64,000 nucleotides of DNA from Cephalopachus bancanus (Eukaryota > Chordata > Mammalia > Primates > Tarsiidae), in the NCBI GenBank assembly GCA_027257055.1, contig JAPVLO010000001.1:10005501-10069500 (forward strand), written 5' to 3'. Below the pieces are notes generated by a model. It was not told the origin of the DNA. It searched no databases and saw nothing but the letters and a program-made list of their open reading frames with translations. Positions 38,520 to 49,599 of the stretch are shown piece after piece (within the stretch, counting starts at the first letter, position 1; each line of letters opens with the position of its first letter). The position numbers were made by a program, and so were the translations under genes.

Positions 38520-38695
38520 TTAATTAATTTTTTTAACTTTAGATCAGAGGATACATGTGATTGTTTATTACATGGGTATATTGCATTATGGTGGGAATTG
38601 GGCTTCTAATGTAACTATTACCCAAATATTGAACATTGTAACCAACAGGTGATATTTCAACCCTCATCTACCTCCCTCCTTTTTTTTTTTTTTTG
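38520..38695 (-). mobile_element. L1 3' UTR fragment, antisense
   Basis: 'catgtgattgtttattacat', 'gggtatattgcattatggtg' and 'cccaaatattgaacattgta' match the antisense L1 3' end. It ends in a T tract. Confidence 0.7.
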
Positions 38696-39284
38696 ATTCT
38701 TAACTGATGAAATAAATCTCTTAAGTGACATATTGTCATATAGAAAAAACTATCATTGCCATCAAATGGAACTGATGTGATCTGTGAGCCACAGTGACAG
38801 GAAAAATGACTCTGAGATATCCTAGGGACAACTGAAATGTAATCTTTTTGAGGTGTAGTACCTTGACCTTCTGAGTTCAATGGAATCTAAAAATTTGCAA
38901 CAAAAATACTTTAAAGAAAAAAATGCAGACTTTTTTTGCATGAGCACTTTTTAAAACATGTTTCTACTTTCTCAAATAAAATCAAACTTCAAGGACAATT
39001 ATTAAAATCAGAAGTAAGATCATTCCTTCACCTATCGAATAATTCTCTATAATTTTTACATTGCTCTGAAGTTTTTCCCCACCACAAAGATCTCTGTAAT
39101 GATACAACCACCACCTTCCAGAACAGAGGTGGTGATGACATTGAAAACCTGAAAATCATCATTGATTATAATTTAAGATTAAATTATCCATATCTTTCCG
39201 TAATAACTTCTAACAGGTAAAAATCTAACATATTTTCATTATTTTTTCTTATCAATTAGCTGTTTTGTAGGCATTCTTGCTTTG

Positions 39285-39437
39285 CGGAGTTTTTCTAAGT
39301 CAGTGTCTTATTCTGTCACCCAGACTGGAGCACAGTGGCACAATCATGGCTCACTGTAGCCTCAAACTCCTAGGCTCAATATCCTCCAACCTCAGCCTCA
39401 CAAGTAACTGGGATGACAGACACATGCCACCACGCCC
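39285..39437 (-). mobile_element. Alu right-arm fragment, antisense
   Basis: 'cttattctgtcacccagact' to 'acatgccaccacgcccc' is one monomer, with old-type 'aatcatggctcactgtagcc'. Confidence 0.8.
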
Positions 39438-39744
39438 CATTAATTTGTAGGTATTCATTTTACCTACAAAATAGCCAGCCCCATGTTCCCATCTTTCATA
39501 TGTATACATCATTCCTATTAGAAATTTATGATTTTTTTTAATTGGCAAACTGAGAGGGGATATTCGTTTCAATCAAGTTTGTGGTTCTTCCTAAATAGAT
39601 ACACTAATTGCACTTCTTATTTATTCTTGAATGCACTCCATCAAATTTGATAAATACATTAAAAATTTTGGAGCTGTAGACTTTTTTTATAATGTATGCT
39701 TATTTCCCATAGTTTAATACAAGATAGATGCAGCCCCAAAATTG

Positions 39745-40105
39745 CATCTCAGATTTCTTTTTCTTTTTAATTTTAAAAATGTGGGGTACAGGGCAACCCC
39801 CTTGGGTCCCCTCCCACTGTGGGAACGTTTCTGTCCTCTTTATAAATACGGCTTTTTCAAAAAACAAATGTGGGGTACAACTCAGGGTCAGGCATACAAA
39901 TGATCATTATGCAGTTATCCTTGTTAATGAGATGTTCCTTCCCCCCAAACCTCCCCAGCAGTTTCCCACTACTGTCAATCCCTTTCTTTTAGTATTATGA
40001 TAACTGTCAAGGTCCACTTATGAGTGAGAACATGTGGTACTCAGTTCTTTGTTTCTGTGATGGATCACTCAGTACTATCATTGGAAATGTTACTTCTCAA
40101 CCAGG
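39745..40105 (-). mobile_element. L1 3' region, antisense
   Basis: 'aatgtggggtacagggcaac', 'caatccctttcttttagtat', 'cttatgagtgagaacatgtg' and 'tggatcactcagtactatca' follow the antisense L1 3' UTR and ORF2 end. Confidence 0.65.
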
Positions 40106-40140
40106 CTTCTTTTGTTTACTCAAAATTATCTAATATTAGA

Positions 40141-40428
40141 GCCGGGCTCGGTGGCTCAGCCTGTAATCCCGCACCTTTGGGAGGCTGAGGTGAGTGGATT
40201 GCCTGAGCCGGCAGGTTCGAGACCCGCCTGGGCAGCGAGACCTCATCTCTACAATAAATCAAAAAATCAGCCGGGCGTGGTAGCGCATGCCTGTAATTCC
40301 GGCTACTCGGAAGGCCGAGGCGGAAGGATCGCCAGAGCCCAGCAGGTCGAGGCTGCGGTGGCCGGGAGCAGCTGCTGCACTCCAGTCTGGGCGACAGAGT
40401 GAGACTCCAACTCAAAAAAAAAAAAAAA
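40141..40428 (+). mobile_element. Young lineage-type Alu, sense, full length
   Basis: It is one of the best-preserved Alus here, with very many CpGs, 'gccgggctcggtggctcagc', 'agccgggcgtggtagcgcat' and 'gactccaactc'. Flanks 'aaaattatctaatatta' and 'aaaattatctaaaatta' form the target duplication. Both strands are open for about 96-99 codons, an artefact of the Alu. Confidence 0.97.
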
Positions 40429-40440
40429 ATTATCTAAAAT

Positions 40441-41300
40441 TATAATTCTAAAAATCCACAGTACATATACATTTGTTGTGTATAGGAAATAAAATGTAAT
40501 ACTTATATCTCACTAAAGTTAGGATCTTTTGAATATCCTGCTAAAGTATAAGTCCATGTTCATTTTGATTTTTCCTATTGGTGAATAATATCAATACACA
40601 TCATCATTAAAAAGTCATACAATGACTTATATTCATTTTCCATTATTCCCTAAATTATTTTATATAGCTACTTTTGATGAAAATATCAAAGTCAGAAAGA
40701 ATATAAAGACATAATAATAAAAATTATTTCACTTTTTAGTGCTATGACAAATCACTCCATTTTTTATGTAGCTCCCTAATTCAGCTGAAAGAATGTCTTC
40801 CACTCACCTTCAACTTAAATTGACTTCCTCCTAAGGGGCATTTTCAGATCCTAAAGCACAAATTAAATCTAAATGTTGGTTAAAAAAAAATCTACATACA
40901 CGAACACAGTTTCAATATAATTGGAAAAGAGAAACCTTAGAAAGAAAACTGATTTTTTTCCTTCATAGTTAATGTTACCGTGATCTCTCACCCACCCGCC
41001 CTTTTTTTTTTTTGTCTGAAACATCCAATCACTGTTAAGATTTTAAGCATATTCTTCAGCTTAAATCTGTATTCCAGAGCATTTCAAGGAGTGATACTAC
41101 AGTTCTGCACCAGGGCCTGGCATGCCCAGTGGATTCTGTCCAGTCTCAGTGGGAATATTCTTTAATTGAGCTGGCCGCATTCTGAGCTTTTGCATAAGAC
41201 CTTAAATTACAGTGCAGGAGAAATGTTCCCTCTAAATTGATATTTGAGTTGGACGTTCCAAAATGATTAATCTCTTGAAAACAACTTTACAAAATAACAA
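40441..41300. other. Unassigned AT-rich sequence
   Basis: No repeat or gene is recognised. It would lie just downstream of the candidate minus-strand transcript's poly(A) site. Confidence 0.4.
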
Positions 41301-41326
41301 GTGCACACAAAACTCAATCTTCAGTC

Positions 41327-41332
41327 TTTATT
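41327..41332 (-). terminator. Candidate poly(A) signal AATAAA
   Basis: On the minus strand AATAAA is followed about 20-30 bases later by 'gttttgtgtgcacttgtt', a GU-rich downstream element, as at genuine cleavage sites. It lies about 285 bases into the candidate terminal exon. Confidence 0.45.
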
Positions 41333-42257
41333 GTCGATATAAGACTTTTTACAAAAAATACGTCAAGAACCAGAAAAACTTAGTGGTGAAAGGGCTATTT
41401 ATCTTAAGACGATATTTGAAACTTGAATACCCACAATGTTGACAGAAGTGTTACTTAAAATGCGGAGAGTAAGGAAGATAAACAGAACATGGCCGAACCG
41501 AGAAAATTCAGCAGCATGTGCTCATCTTCCTTGATTAACAAGGTTTGGTGCTGTGAAGCCATATCTTTCAGATCCATTAAATGTTGTCTCTGACCTGTCT
41601 GTGGCCTGACATCTAAAGAAAAACATAAAAGACACAAAGAGTTCCTACTTTCAGAGAAGCAGAGGGACAAGCTTTGACCACTTTTTTAGTTCAATAAGGC
41701 TAGAATCAAGAAAAACAGAAAACTCATAGTAAAAAAGAAACACGTGTAATTGACCACGAAACTCACCCTTCCCAAACACACTCAAAACTTCTATTATTGA
41801 AGCTAATGTTTAGAGGTGTCCAGTATTTGAAGATTTTCTTCTTCTGGGTTCACACCGTTGTTATTTGCATTCTGAAAACTCGAGAAGCCTAAAGAGAAGA
41901 GGCTTTACTTGCTGTTTATATTAACCATAAATCATTTCTGTAAGTTCAATCCTCCACGGATTCTCTATGCTGTCACATGTATTGTTCAGTCGCTCCTTCA
42001 ACTCTAGCTTCTACCCTATGATTAGACTTAAGCTCATGTTGCCCTGTTCATTAAAAACAATAACAATAAAAGGCCAACAAGTTTTTTACATTCCTTTAGG
42101 TGATCATAGAAACTGATAAAATTGAAGGCTTTGGAGTAGGGAGACTGAGTGACTGAGAAAGAAGTATAGGAAGGAGGTTTTCTAGTCGATATCCTCTTGT
42201 GCCTTTTGGACCTTGTGAATGTATTGCTTATTCAAGAATTAAATAAACATTTTTATG

Positions 42258-42365
42258 TGCAGATCCTTGGGTCCCACCCCAGACCTGTTAAAAGAGACTT
42301 TCTAAAGGAAGACCCTGGAATCTTCACTTTAACACGCTCTTGGGGTGAATCTGATGCATACATAA
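42258..42365 (+). mobile_element. MER5-type DNA transposon fragment
   Basis: 'cttgggtcccaccccagacc' and 'ggggtgaatctgatgcatac' match the MER5A layout. Confidence 0.7.
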
Positions 42366-42660
42366 ATAAGCCAAAAAGTATTGCAGAATATAAACACAGA
42401 CAGCCCAGTAGCACAGGGCTCTAATGTCAGTTAATACAAAGAATGCTGAAAAACCACCACCTGCCAAAAGGAACCTCCCTCACCAGCCTGCTCTGATGTC
42501 CAGAATTCTTTTGTTCGACAGTCTGTCTCTTCAGTGTGTTCTTGTAAAAGTATGATGCTGAAGGGGTGAAGAAAGAATTCTCGCTTTCACCAAATTCAGC
42601 CTTCAATCTACTTTTTCCAGAGTTGTCTCACCAGCACAAAATCTTTTGAAAAACAAGCTA

Positions 42661-42957
42661 GGCTGGGCATGGTGGTTCAAGTCTGTAATCCCAGAGCTTT
42701 GGGAGGACAAGGCAGGAACATCACTGGAGGTCAGGAGTTTAAAACCAGCTTGGACACATAGCAAGACGCCATCTCTACAAAAGAATTTCTGAAAACAGTC
42801 AAGCATGGTGGTACATGCTTGTAGTCTTAGCTACTCCGAAGGCTGAAGAAGGAGGATCACTTGAGCATAGGCGTTTGAGGTGGCGGTGAGCCATAATCAT
42901 ACCACTGCTCTTAGCCCGGACAACGGAGCAAGATCTTCATCCTAAAAATAAAAATAA
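42661..42957 (+). mobile_element. Old Alu (J-like), sense
   Basis: 'ggctgggcatggtggttcaa' through 'ggtggcggtgagccataatc' to an AAAAT-rich tail. It is diverged and lies in the candidate lncRNA's first intron. Confidence 0.9.
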
Positions 42958-43065
42958 AACAAGCTATACAAACTCTCCATGGTGTCACCATCCTAACATG
43001 CTCACTACAATCTGTGCTGATACTCAATACTTGTTTTGAGATGATTTTCGTAGACACCAATAATT

Positions 43066-43118
43066 CTTTGGTAGCCAAGCGCTTAACCTGCCTGGGTTCA
43101 AATCTTGGCTCCATCTGT
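43066..43118 (+). repeat. MIR core fragment
   Basis: 'ggtagccaagcgcttaacct' followed by 'gcctgggttcaaatcttggc' is the tRNA-like MIR box. It abuts the left arm of the inverted duplication, and a similar antisense MIR lies beyond the right arm at 44130-44160. Confidence 0.65.
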
Positions 43119-43120
43119 AT

Positions 43121-43371
43121 AAATTAGCATAAGGAGGTACTAGAGACCAATCAGTTAAAAGACAATTATGATAGCAATCCAGCCTAGAGGTATATATGGC
43201 TGCACAAGTCATGGAAAGAGGGAACAGAAAGGAGAAGGAGAACGTGCTTGGAAAGATGTTGCTGAGGTCAAACATACAGAATTATAAATAGCTGGAAACA
43301 GGATGAGACGGGGAGGGGAAGGAATACACCACCTTCCGAAAGATGGGATCTGCTGCCTGGGACAATGGTGG
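43121..43371. repeat. Inverted duplication, left arm
   Basis: The reverse complement of this 251-base block matches 43656-43906 at about 92% by eye, with no sizeable gaps. The content is L2-like ('ggctggattgctatcataat' on the minus strand). Similar small frames occur on opposite strands (43024-43275 minus, 43752-43964 plus), which first reveals the symmetry. Confidence 0.92.
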
Positions 43372-43655
43372 ATTCAGTCTTCCCTTTCTTTGACGTGTGC
43401 TTCTTTGTGTCCCTAGAACACTTCCGCCTCATTCCCCATAAGTCATTCTGAAGTCCTCCTCTCTCCACCCCACCTTTGCAGTTGTCACTTCCATACAGTC
43501 ACCTCCCAGGTAACTATTTCTCATCCTGTGTTCTCTCTTCTGAGATATAGACCTAAATGCTTCCCCTGCTCTCCCAAGCGTTTCCCTCTGGAAGGCTCTC
43601 ATACCCACAGCTATAAATCTGAGTGAACTCCTTCCCACAGCTTCAGTTCGTGAAC

Positions 43656-43906
43656 CCACCATTGTCCCAGGCAGCAGAGCCCATCTTTCGGAGGGTGGTG
43701 TATTCCTTCCCCTTCCCCTTTCATCCTGTTTCCAACTATTTATAATTCTGTATGCTTGGTCTCAGCAAAGTCTTTCCAATCATGTTCTCCTTCTCCTTTC
43801 TGTTCCTGCTTTCCATGGCTTGTGCAGCCATATTTACCTCTAGACTGGATTGCTATCATAATTGTCTTTTAACTGATTGGTCTCTAGTGCCTCTTTATAC
43901 TAATTT
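43656..43906. repeat. Inverted duplication, right arm
   Basis: This is the partner of 43121-43371, separated by a 284-base spacer. Shared non-consensus positions within an L2-type sequence indicate a local inverted copy after L2 insertion, rather than two independent L2 insertions. Transcribed from either strand it would give a 250-bp stem. Confidence 0.92.
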
Positions 43907-43974
43907 TTCTGAGAATAGTATATTTTTACTGATGTGCTCATTGCATTTTGTTTGCTGCTGTTAACAACTTAGAG

Positions 43975-44185
43975 CACCAACCATAGGCCAGAACCTTGTC
44001 TAAATATTTTACAAACATGAACTCAGTTAATACTCATGACAACCCTATTTTTGGGATGAGAAAACTGAGATGCCTGCATGTTAAATGATTTCATTCTGGT
44101 CACATTACTATGATATGATGAACCAAGATTTGAACCCAGGCAGGCTAAGTCCAGAGTCATACTATGACCTTGCTAGGTTGCCTGT
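43975..44185 (-). repeat. MIR SINE, antisense
   Basis: 'gccagaaccttgtctaaata', 'ttaatactcatgacaaccct', 'gggatgagaaaactgagatg' and 'caagatttgaacccaggcag' follow antisense MIR. Confidence 0.85.
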
Positions 44186-44869
44186 CAGCATGCATTTAAC
44201 ATTCGTTAGCTCATATTCAATCCAATCACTTTATAATAAAAAATTTTTGGTGTATCCTCACTGAATATTAAGATTTTTTAAAAATCTGTAATCAGAAGCT
44301 CAAAGCTAGAATTTGATTCCATTCCTAATTAATTTTTATAGTTATATCTCCCATTATTCTCTTCCAGACATACTAAATAGTCTCAGCAATAAATCATATA
44401 GATTATTTGGTGGTTGCAAGATTATTATTTAAGCTCCTTCTTCTCTGATTTGAGCTTTGCTCTAAATCTATCAAAATTTTAGTGGAAGTCTAAGGGCCTC
44501 AAATTTTAATAGAAGTAGGACAAAGCAAAAATCAAGCCAGAGGAACAGAGACCATGTTTATACTCTCATCTGAAACAACCAGTAAACCAGAAACATAACA
44601 TAGGAAGCAATGATATCCAAGACACTGGACATTAGTGACAAAGAACAGTGATGCCAGAGGACACAAATGAGGGGAGGCAACTTACCTCCTGGGGAAAGTT
44701 TTCAGGCTGAGTCACAGGAAGGGCCAATGCAGGCTGAACCTGGCAGGTTCCGTGGGATGAGGGGACAGAAATGGAAGTCTGGAGGAGCCACAGGAGCTAA
44801 CGTTTGCAGGACAGAGAATCACTGAGCCACAGGACAATTTCAAGAGTTCTAATAAAGTGCAACTGGAAT

Positions 44870-44880
44870 CCTTATAAAAA
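44870..44880 (-). promoter_or_regulatory. TATA-like box upstream of candidate exon 1
   Basis: The minus strand reads 'tttttataagg'. It sits where a TATA box would place transcription start near 44848, but the surrounding sequence is AT-rich and L1 begins just upstream, so chance is possible. Confidence 0.25.
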
Positions 44881-45840
44881 GCAGAGAGAGGGATGAGAAT
44901 TTTTTAAAAAAATAAAGAGATAATGATCAAACTATTCAAATTTGATTTAAAAAACTGTATACTCCCACATCCAAGAAGTTTAGCAAACCCAAAGAAAAAC
45001 TTTTTTTTAAATCACAAAAAAAACTACACAAAGATATGTCCAAAACAAATTGCTTAAATCCAGTGTAGGAAAAAAATTCTTAAAAGTTGTCAGAAAATAA
45101 AGAGACATTGTGACATTATGTGAAGAGGAACAAAAATGAGAATGATGGTAGATGTCCTATTAGAAATAATGTCAGTCAGAAGACAATGGAGCAACATCTT
45201 TAAAATAATGAAAGAAAAAACTACTTAAATGATAAAAGATAATAGACTACTTATATAAAAATAATAACAATGTATTAAGGGGTTTATAATATATGCAGAA
45301 GTAAGATGTGCTATAATTATAGTGTAAAGATCAGAATGGGATAAATGTAAGCAGATTGTCTCAAGGTTCTTACACTATACATGAAGACTTTGATGAGTTA
45401 AAGATACTTTAAAAACAATAAATCAACCAGAAAAAAAAAATCACACCAAAGAGTTACAGCTTACAAGCCCAAAAGGATATAACACAAAAAAGACCAAAAG
45501 CACAAAACTGATCCCAAAGAAGGCAGGAAATGAGAAAAAGGAAAACAGAAAAACAGATGTAAAACAAGTGTAAGATGATAGATTTAAAACCAATCACAAC
45601 TATAACTACACTAAATATAAGTGGTCTAAACCCACCAATTAAAAGAGCAATGGGTTGAATTAGATTAAAAAGCAAGATCCAACTACATGCTGCCTTCAAC
45701 AAACCCAGTTAATATAAAACACAAGTAGGATAAAATTTTTAAAAAGTAAAAAGATATACCAACTTAACACTAACAAAAGAAAGTTGGATTGGTTCTATTA
45801 ACATCAGACAAACCAAAAAAAAAACACAATTAGAGCTTCT
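44881..45840 (+). mobile_element. Old L1 (L1M/HAL1-like), ORF2 5' region, sense
   Basis: 'ccaagaagtttagcaaaccc', 'agaagacaatggagcaacat' and 'aaaataatgaaagaaaaaac' come first. The ORF2 N-terminal phrase 'ctaaatataagtggtctaaa...ccaattaaaag' and 'caagatccaactacatgctg' follow. Frames are broken. Confidence 0.8.
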
Positions 45841-45861
45841 TTTATTTAAAAAAAAGTGCTT

Positions 45862-46095
45862 GTTTGTTTATTTGTTTGTTTATTGAGTCAGTGTCTTCCT
45901 CTGTCACCCAGGCTGGAGTGCAGTGGCACGACCATGGCTCACTGCATCTTCAAAATCCTTAGCTCAAGCAAGCCTCCTGCCTCAGCCTCCTGAGTAGCTG
46001 GGACTGTAAGTGGATGCCACCACACCACTGGTTAATTTCTTTTTTATTCCTTGTAGATAAAATGTCTTGCTATGTTGCCTAGGTTGGTCAGAGAC
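45862..46095 (-). mobile_element. Alu, antisense, left arm truncated
   Basis: A (TTTG)n start, 'gagtcagtgtcttcctctgt', complete right arm with 'accatggctcactgcatctt', then the linker and a few bases of left arm. It interrupts old L1. Confidence 0.85.
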
Positions 46096-46570
46096 TTTTT
46101 TTTTTTTAAGTCATTTTATATTTGATGAAAACTATAAAAGCACACATACAAGAAGATTGACAAACTATACACAAGAAAAGCCACACCAAAGCACATCAAA
46201 TTCAAATTGCCCAAAATCCACAGAAAAGAGCAACTCTTAATTCTACATCAAAATCAGCAAATACATTCACCCTCAAAAAACACACTTTTAAGCAGAAATA
46301 TGGAGGCACATAGGCTTATGTGTGGCACAAAGAGCTACCAGTGGTGCAGGACTGAAACAAACAAGAAAGATAAGGCCCAAGACAGGACAAGGAATCATGT
46401 GTTTCAAGCAAAAGTGCTTCATCTTCAACCCTGAATCCAATGTGCAGCGACTGAAAAGTTCTGTGCAAGGAAAGAATGAGCAAACTGCAAAGGAAAAACA
46501 GCTTTCTGGCAAAGTTTTAGGCAGATTTGCAGGATACAGTGGGAAAATAAGATAATAGAATACAGACAGC
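46096..46570 (+). mobile_element. Probable continuation of old L1, then unassigned
   Basis: 'aagccacaccaaagcacatc' and 'aaattcaaattgcccaaaat' match the old L1 block seen upstream. After about 46230 the origin is unclear; open frames of 68-77 codons on both strands there are not gene-like. Confidence 0.5.
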
Positions 46571-47498
46571 AGCAGCTAGAGATGAAGAGAAAGGGTTCAA
46601 AGGGCAGGTAGGGCTGTGTCCAGGGGAACAAACTATTATCATAACCCAGATACGATGAGCCTTGTAACTATGAAATTATTGTCTATCTCTTAAGGGCACA
46701 GTGGACAGCTGGAGGACAAGAAACTTCTTTTCATCTCTCCATCTCCAGCATCAGCACGAAGCTTGCCATAAATATTTTTAGGACAAATGGATGAATGAGT
46801 CTGATCACAGACTCATAATTTTATTTACCTTGTAAAGCCAGAGGCACTAATACTTATAATTCTAGAACTTTCCCACATATAAATTTCTGGGGAAAATAAT
46901 ATGCTCAACTGAACTTTGTTATATCTTTTCTTTAACATTGTTCAAATTGCACATATAATCATAAATTGATTGCATATGTAATTATGATAAAATCATGAAT
47001 GATATTAGTATGACTCAAGAATAAAGCAACTGGGTTCTGTTTATGGTTTTTGAAAACAATCTCATAATTGTATTGTTTCCTTAGAAAATAGGCACACCCT
47101 CCAATAAATAGGAAAGCAGACACCTTCTAGGGATTAAAGAGTAGGGGAAGAAAAAAGATAGAAACTTGTTACGTAATTATGTCAGACTGAAAATTAGCCG
47201 CTGGTAACATTCTCATATTTTTACTGAATTTCTTTTCATTGTTACTAATATTAAATATCATTTTAAAAAATAAAGGTTCAACCAAAATTAAAATGTATTA
47301 ACTGAATGTAAAGATGGTCATGTTGTATTGAAACTTTTACATTTTGAACTAGTCTCCAATATACATTTTTGCCCTTTGCAACCTCAAAATTTTTAATCAT
47401 TTTACTACTTTTCAACTAATTATCTAAAGTATGCTAAAAATCTTCTTTTAAGCAGAAATTAATAAATTCTTACATGGCAATAGAGATTTGTCCACGAG
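46571..47498. other. Unassigned AT-rich sequence
   Basis: No repeat family or gene is recognised. Confidence 0.4.
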
Positions 47499-47544
47499 TA
47501 GAGATTGTATGGCAGAAAGAATAGAGATTGTATGGCAGAAAGAA
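47499..47544. repeat. Perfect 23-bp tandem duplication
   Basis: The 23-base unit starting 'tagagattgtatggcag' is present twice in direct tandem with no differences, at the start of a MIR element. Identity suggests a recent replication slip. Confidence 0.9.
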
Positions 47545-47690
47545 AAAGGCACGTTTTGAAATCGCGTGGTCCTGAATTCGAAAGCCTGCTTCTCTGAGTT
47601 AATAATTAATTGACCTCGTTACTCTCCAAGTCTCGGTTTCCATATCTGTAAAATGAAGATGTACTAGACAAGACTTGTATTTGACTCCAG
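47520..47690 (+). repeat. MIR SINE, sense
   Basis: 'cgtggtcctgaattcgaaag', 'ttaattgacctcgttactct' and 'ggtttccatatctgtaaaat' are typical MIR. Confidence 0.8.
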
Positions 47691-48104
47691 ATATTCTAAA
47701 CTCCGCCTCCTACTCCAGCCACTGCTGAAGACAATGGGAGCCCAGGTCCCCAGCTCTGAGGGGTCAGCGTCTCATTCCAGGTCTGCGTTAGGGAATCTCT
47801 GACACCTCTGTGGGGTGCCCATGGGGACACAGTCACTCAGGTTCAAAGGGGACAGGTGAGGCCTGACAGGAGTTCATGAATAAACAGTTGCCCCCGGTCC
47901 ACACGAAGGGACAGTACTTGGATGCATTTCTGAAGTCTTGGTTCAAAAGGCCCTGTGTTTAGTTCAACAACTCCAAAACACACTGTTGGGGTGGTTTTTC
48001 CCCATCCCTGTTTCACCCCCCAGTCCCTTTCTCCTGCTCTCTATGATTATCTGCCAGACACTTTGCTTTCTCGGAAATTCTATTTTGTGCAAATAGAGTG
48101 CTTA
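47691..48104. other. Unassigned GC-moderate sequence
   Basis: No repeat or gene is recognised. It sits between two MIRs in opposite orientation. Confidence 0.4.
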
Positions 48105-48320
48105 GGATATTTCAAGGCATTGCTCTAAGTGCCTTGGGTACACTAACTCATTTAAGCCTCCCATTTCAACCCTGTGAGGTAGGTACTACTATCATCTCTA
48201 TGTTACAGAAAACTGAGGCACAGAAAGGTGAGGCATCTTAGACAAGATCACACAGCTATCAAATGGACCCAGAACCCACAAGTGTCCTAAACACTCAACC
48301 CCTAAAGCACACAGTAGGTG
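48105..48320 (-). repeat. MIR SINE, antisense
   Basis: 'tgccttgggtacactaactc', 'aaccctgtgaggtaggtact', 'cagaaaactgaggcacagaa' and 'tcacacagctatcaaatgga' closely match antisense MIR. Confidence 0.9.
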
Positions 48321-49115
48321 CCAAATATGTGGGGGCTTAACCTTTTAAAAGTGCTCTTTCAGACTTAACACTAGCTTTGAAGGTTGGAAAATTATGAGGG
48401 ACCAGAAGGAATAAGAAGCCGTCGGGATCATAAATCTGCTTCCGTGATAAATTGGTATTCGAGCTGGCTTTGATCTCTAAGAGCGGAGACTTAAAGATGA
48501 ACTGTGCTCTGTGCACACAGGGAGAAGGCAGCTGACCATTCCACCAACACGTAAAAATGGTCTTAGACTAAATTGATTTAGATACAAAGTTTTTCAGCTT
48601 AAATTCCACTTATCCTATTGACTTTAAACATAGCCTTTTGCTTTAAATGTAGATTTTTCCCATTATCTATTCCCTCAAGATATCCTTTCACAGATATCTA
48701 TCTAGCTCATGCATACTGTGGCTTGATGTCCAAAATCCCCTTATCAAATGAGATTGTAGCCTTCCCCCACCCCCCACCAACTTAAAGGCAACTGATATTC
48801 AGGTACAAGGAATAAAGATAGAGACAAGCGACTAAGACTCGTGACCCACAGATCTGGCTGAGTAAGCAAGATACTGTTCTCCTGCCATGAATGAAGATAA
48901 GAAAAACTTCTGAGATAGGAAGATTTCAGCATCACTGGACTTGCCTTTAGAACTCTGGTCTCCAGGGTCCCTCGGGACCCCCAAGTATCTAAAAATTGGC
49001 TGTTAACAAACCCTGGAAGTAGAAAAAGAGGGATTGTGAGTGAATCAGGTTTAGTATCAGTCCTCTTTCAGTCTTTGAATCAAAACATCAGACTGTCATT
49101 TTAGAATTTACAGAA
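48321..49115. other. Unassigned sequence
   Basis: No family or gene is recognised. Confidence 0.4.
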
Positions 49116-49116
49116 T

Positions 49117-49245
49117 CTGGCTAGGTGGAAAGATGGCCTGAGCCCAGCAGGTCAAGGCTGTGGTGGCCATGAGCGTGCCACTGCACTTCAGCCTGGACAA
49201 CAAAGAGTGAGACCCCAACTCAAAAAAAAAACCAAAAAACAAAGA
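49117..49245 (+). mobile_element. Alu right-arm fragment, sense
   Basis: 'ggaaagatggcctgagccca' to 'gagaccccaactcaaaaaaa'. Only the right arm is present. Confidence 0.85.
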
Positions 49246-49278
49246 AGAATTTACAGGATCTGTAAAACCAAGCTCAGA

Positions 49279-49577
49279 GCCGGGCTCGGTGGCTCAGCCT
49301 GTAATTCCGCACCTTTGGGAGGCTGAGGTGAGTGGATTGCCTGAACCCGAGGGTTCGAGACCCGCCTGGGCAGTGAGACCTCATCTCTACAATAAATCCA
49401 AAAAAAATCAGCCGGGTGTGGTAGCGCATGCCTGTAATTCCGGCTACTTGGAAGGCTGAGGCGGAAGGATCGACGGAGCCCAGCAGGTTGAGGCTGCGGT
49501 GGCCGGGAGCGGCCACTGCACTCCAGTCTGAGCGTCAGAGTGAGACTCCAACTCAAAAAAAAAAAACAAAAAAACCC
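49279..49577 (+). mobile_element. Young lineage-type Alu, sense, full length
   Basis: 'gccgggctcggtggctcagc' through 'agccgggtgtggtagcgcat' to 'gactccaactc' and an A tail. Target duplications 'ccaagctcag' flank it. It is nearly the same as the copy at 40141 and rich in CpG. Confidence 0.96.
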
Positions 49578-49599
49578 AAAATACCCAAGCTCAGGAGTT

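Larger units (their letters stand above)
41305..44848 (-). ncRNA. Candidate three-exon lncRNA gene
   Basis: Signals on the minus strand fit a small spliced transcript. Candidate exon 1 runs from about 44848 to 44686, some 25-30 bases after a TATA-like 'tttttataagg' (44880-44870), and ends with the donor 'ccaggag|gtaagtt'. Exon 2 is 41888-41767, with acceptor 'cctcttctctttag' and donor 'gggaagg|gtgagt'. Exon 3 starts at 41612 after 'tatgtttttctttag' and runs to about 41305, past an AATAAA. The spliced RNA would be roughly 590 bases. Frames are short: exon 2 has a stop in every frame and exon 3's longest ORF (about 40 codons from a Met at 41573) lacks context. An inverted duplication and an Alu lie in intron 1. 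Exon pairing is inferred; no transcript evidence is available. Confidence 0.35.

Noticed and set aside
40112..40415. Open frames of 96-99 codons on both strands
   Set aside because: They coincide with one young Alu. The 'SRPAWAA' and '[10 protein letters not shown]' type peptides are standard Alu translations and recur at 1917, 6454, 9551, 17797, 20862, 25726 and 49251.
41455..41612. Exon 3 of the candidate transcript as coding sequence ending 'LLSAF'
   Set aside because: The frame opens just after a stop in exon 2 and has no upstream Met in the spliced RNA until an internal one; no known protein is recognised.
43066..43118. tRNA-like box 'gggttcaaatc'
   Set aside because: It belongs to a MIR core; there is no cloverleaf or A box at the right distance. 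The same holds for the box at 1500-1512.
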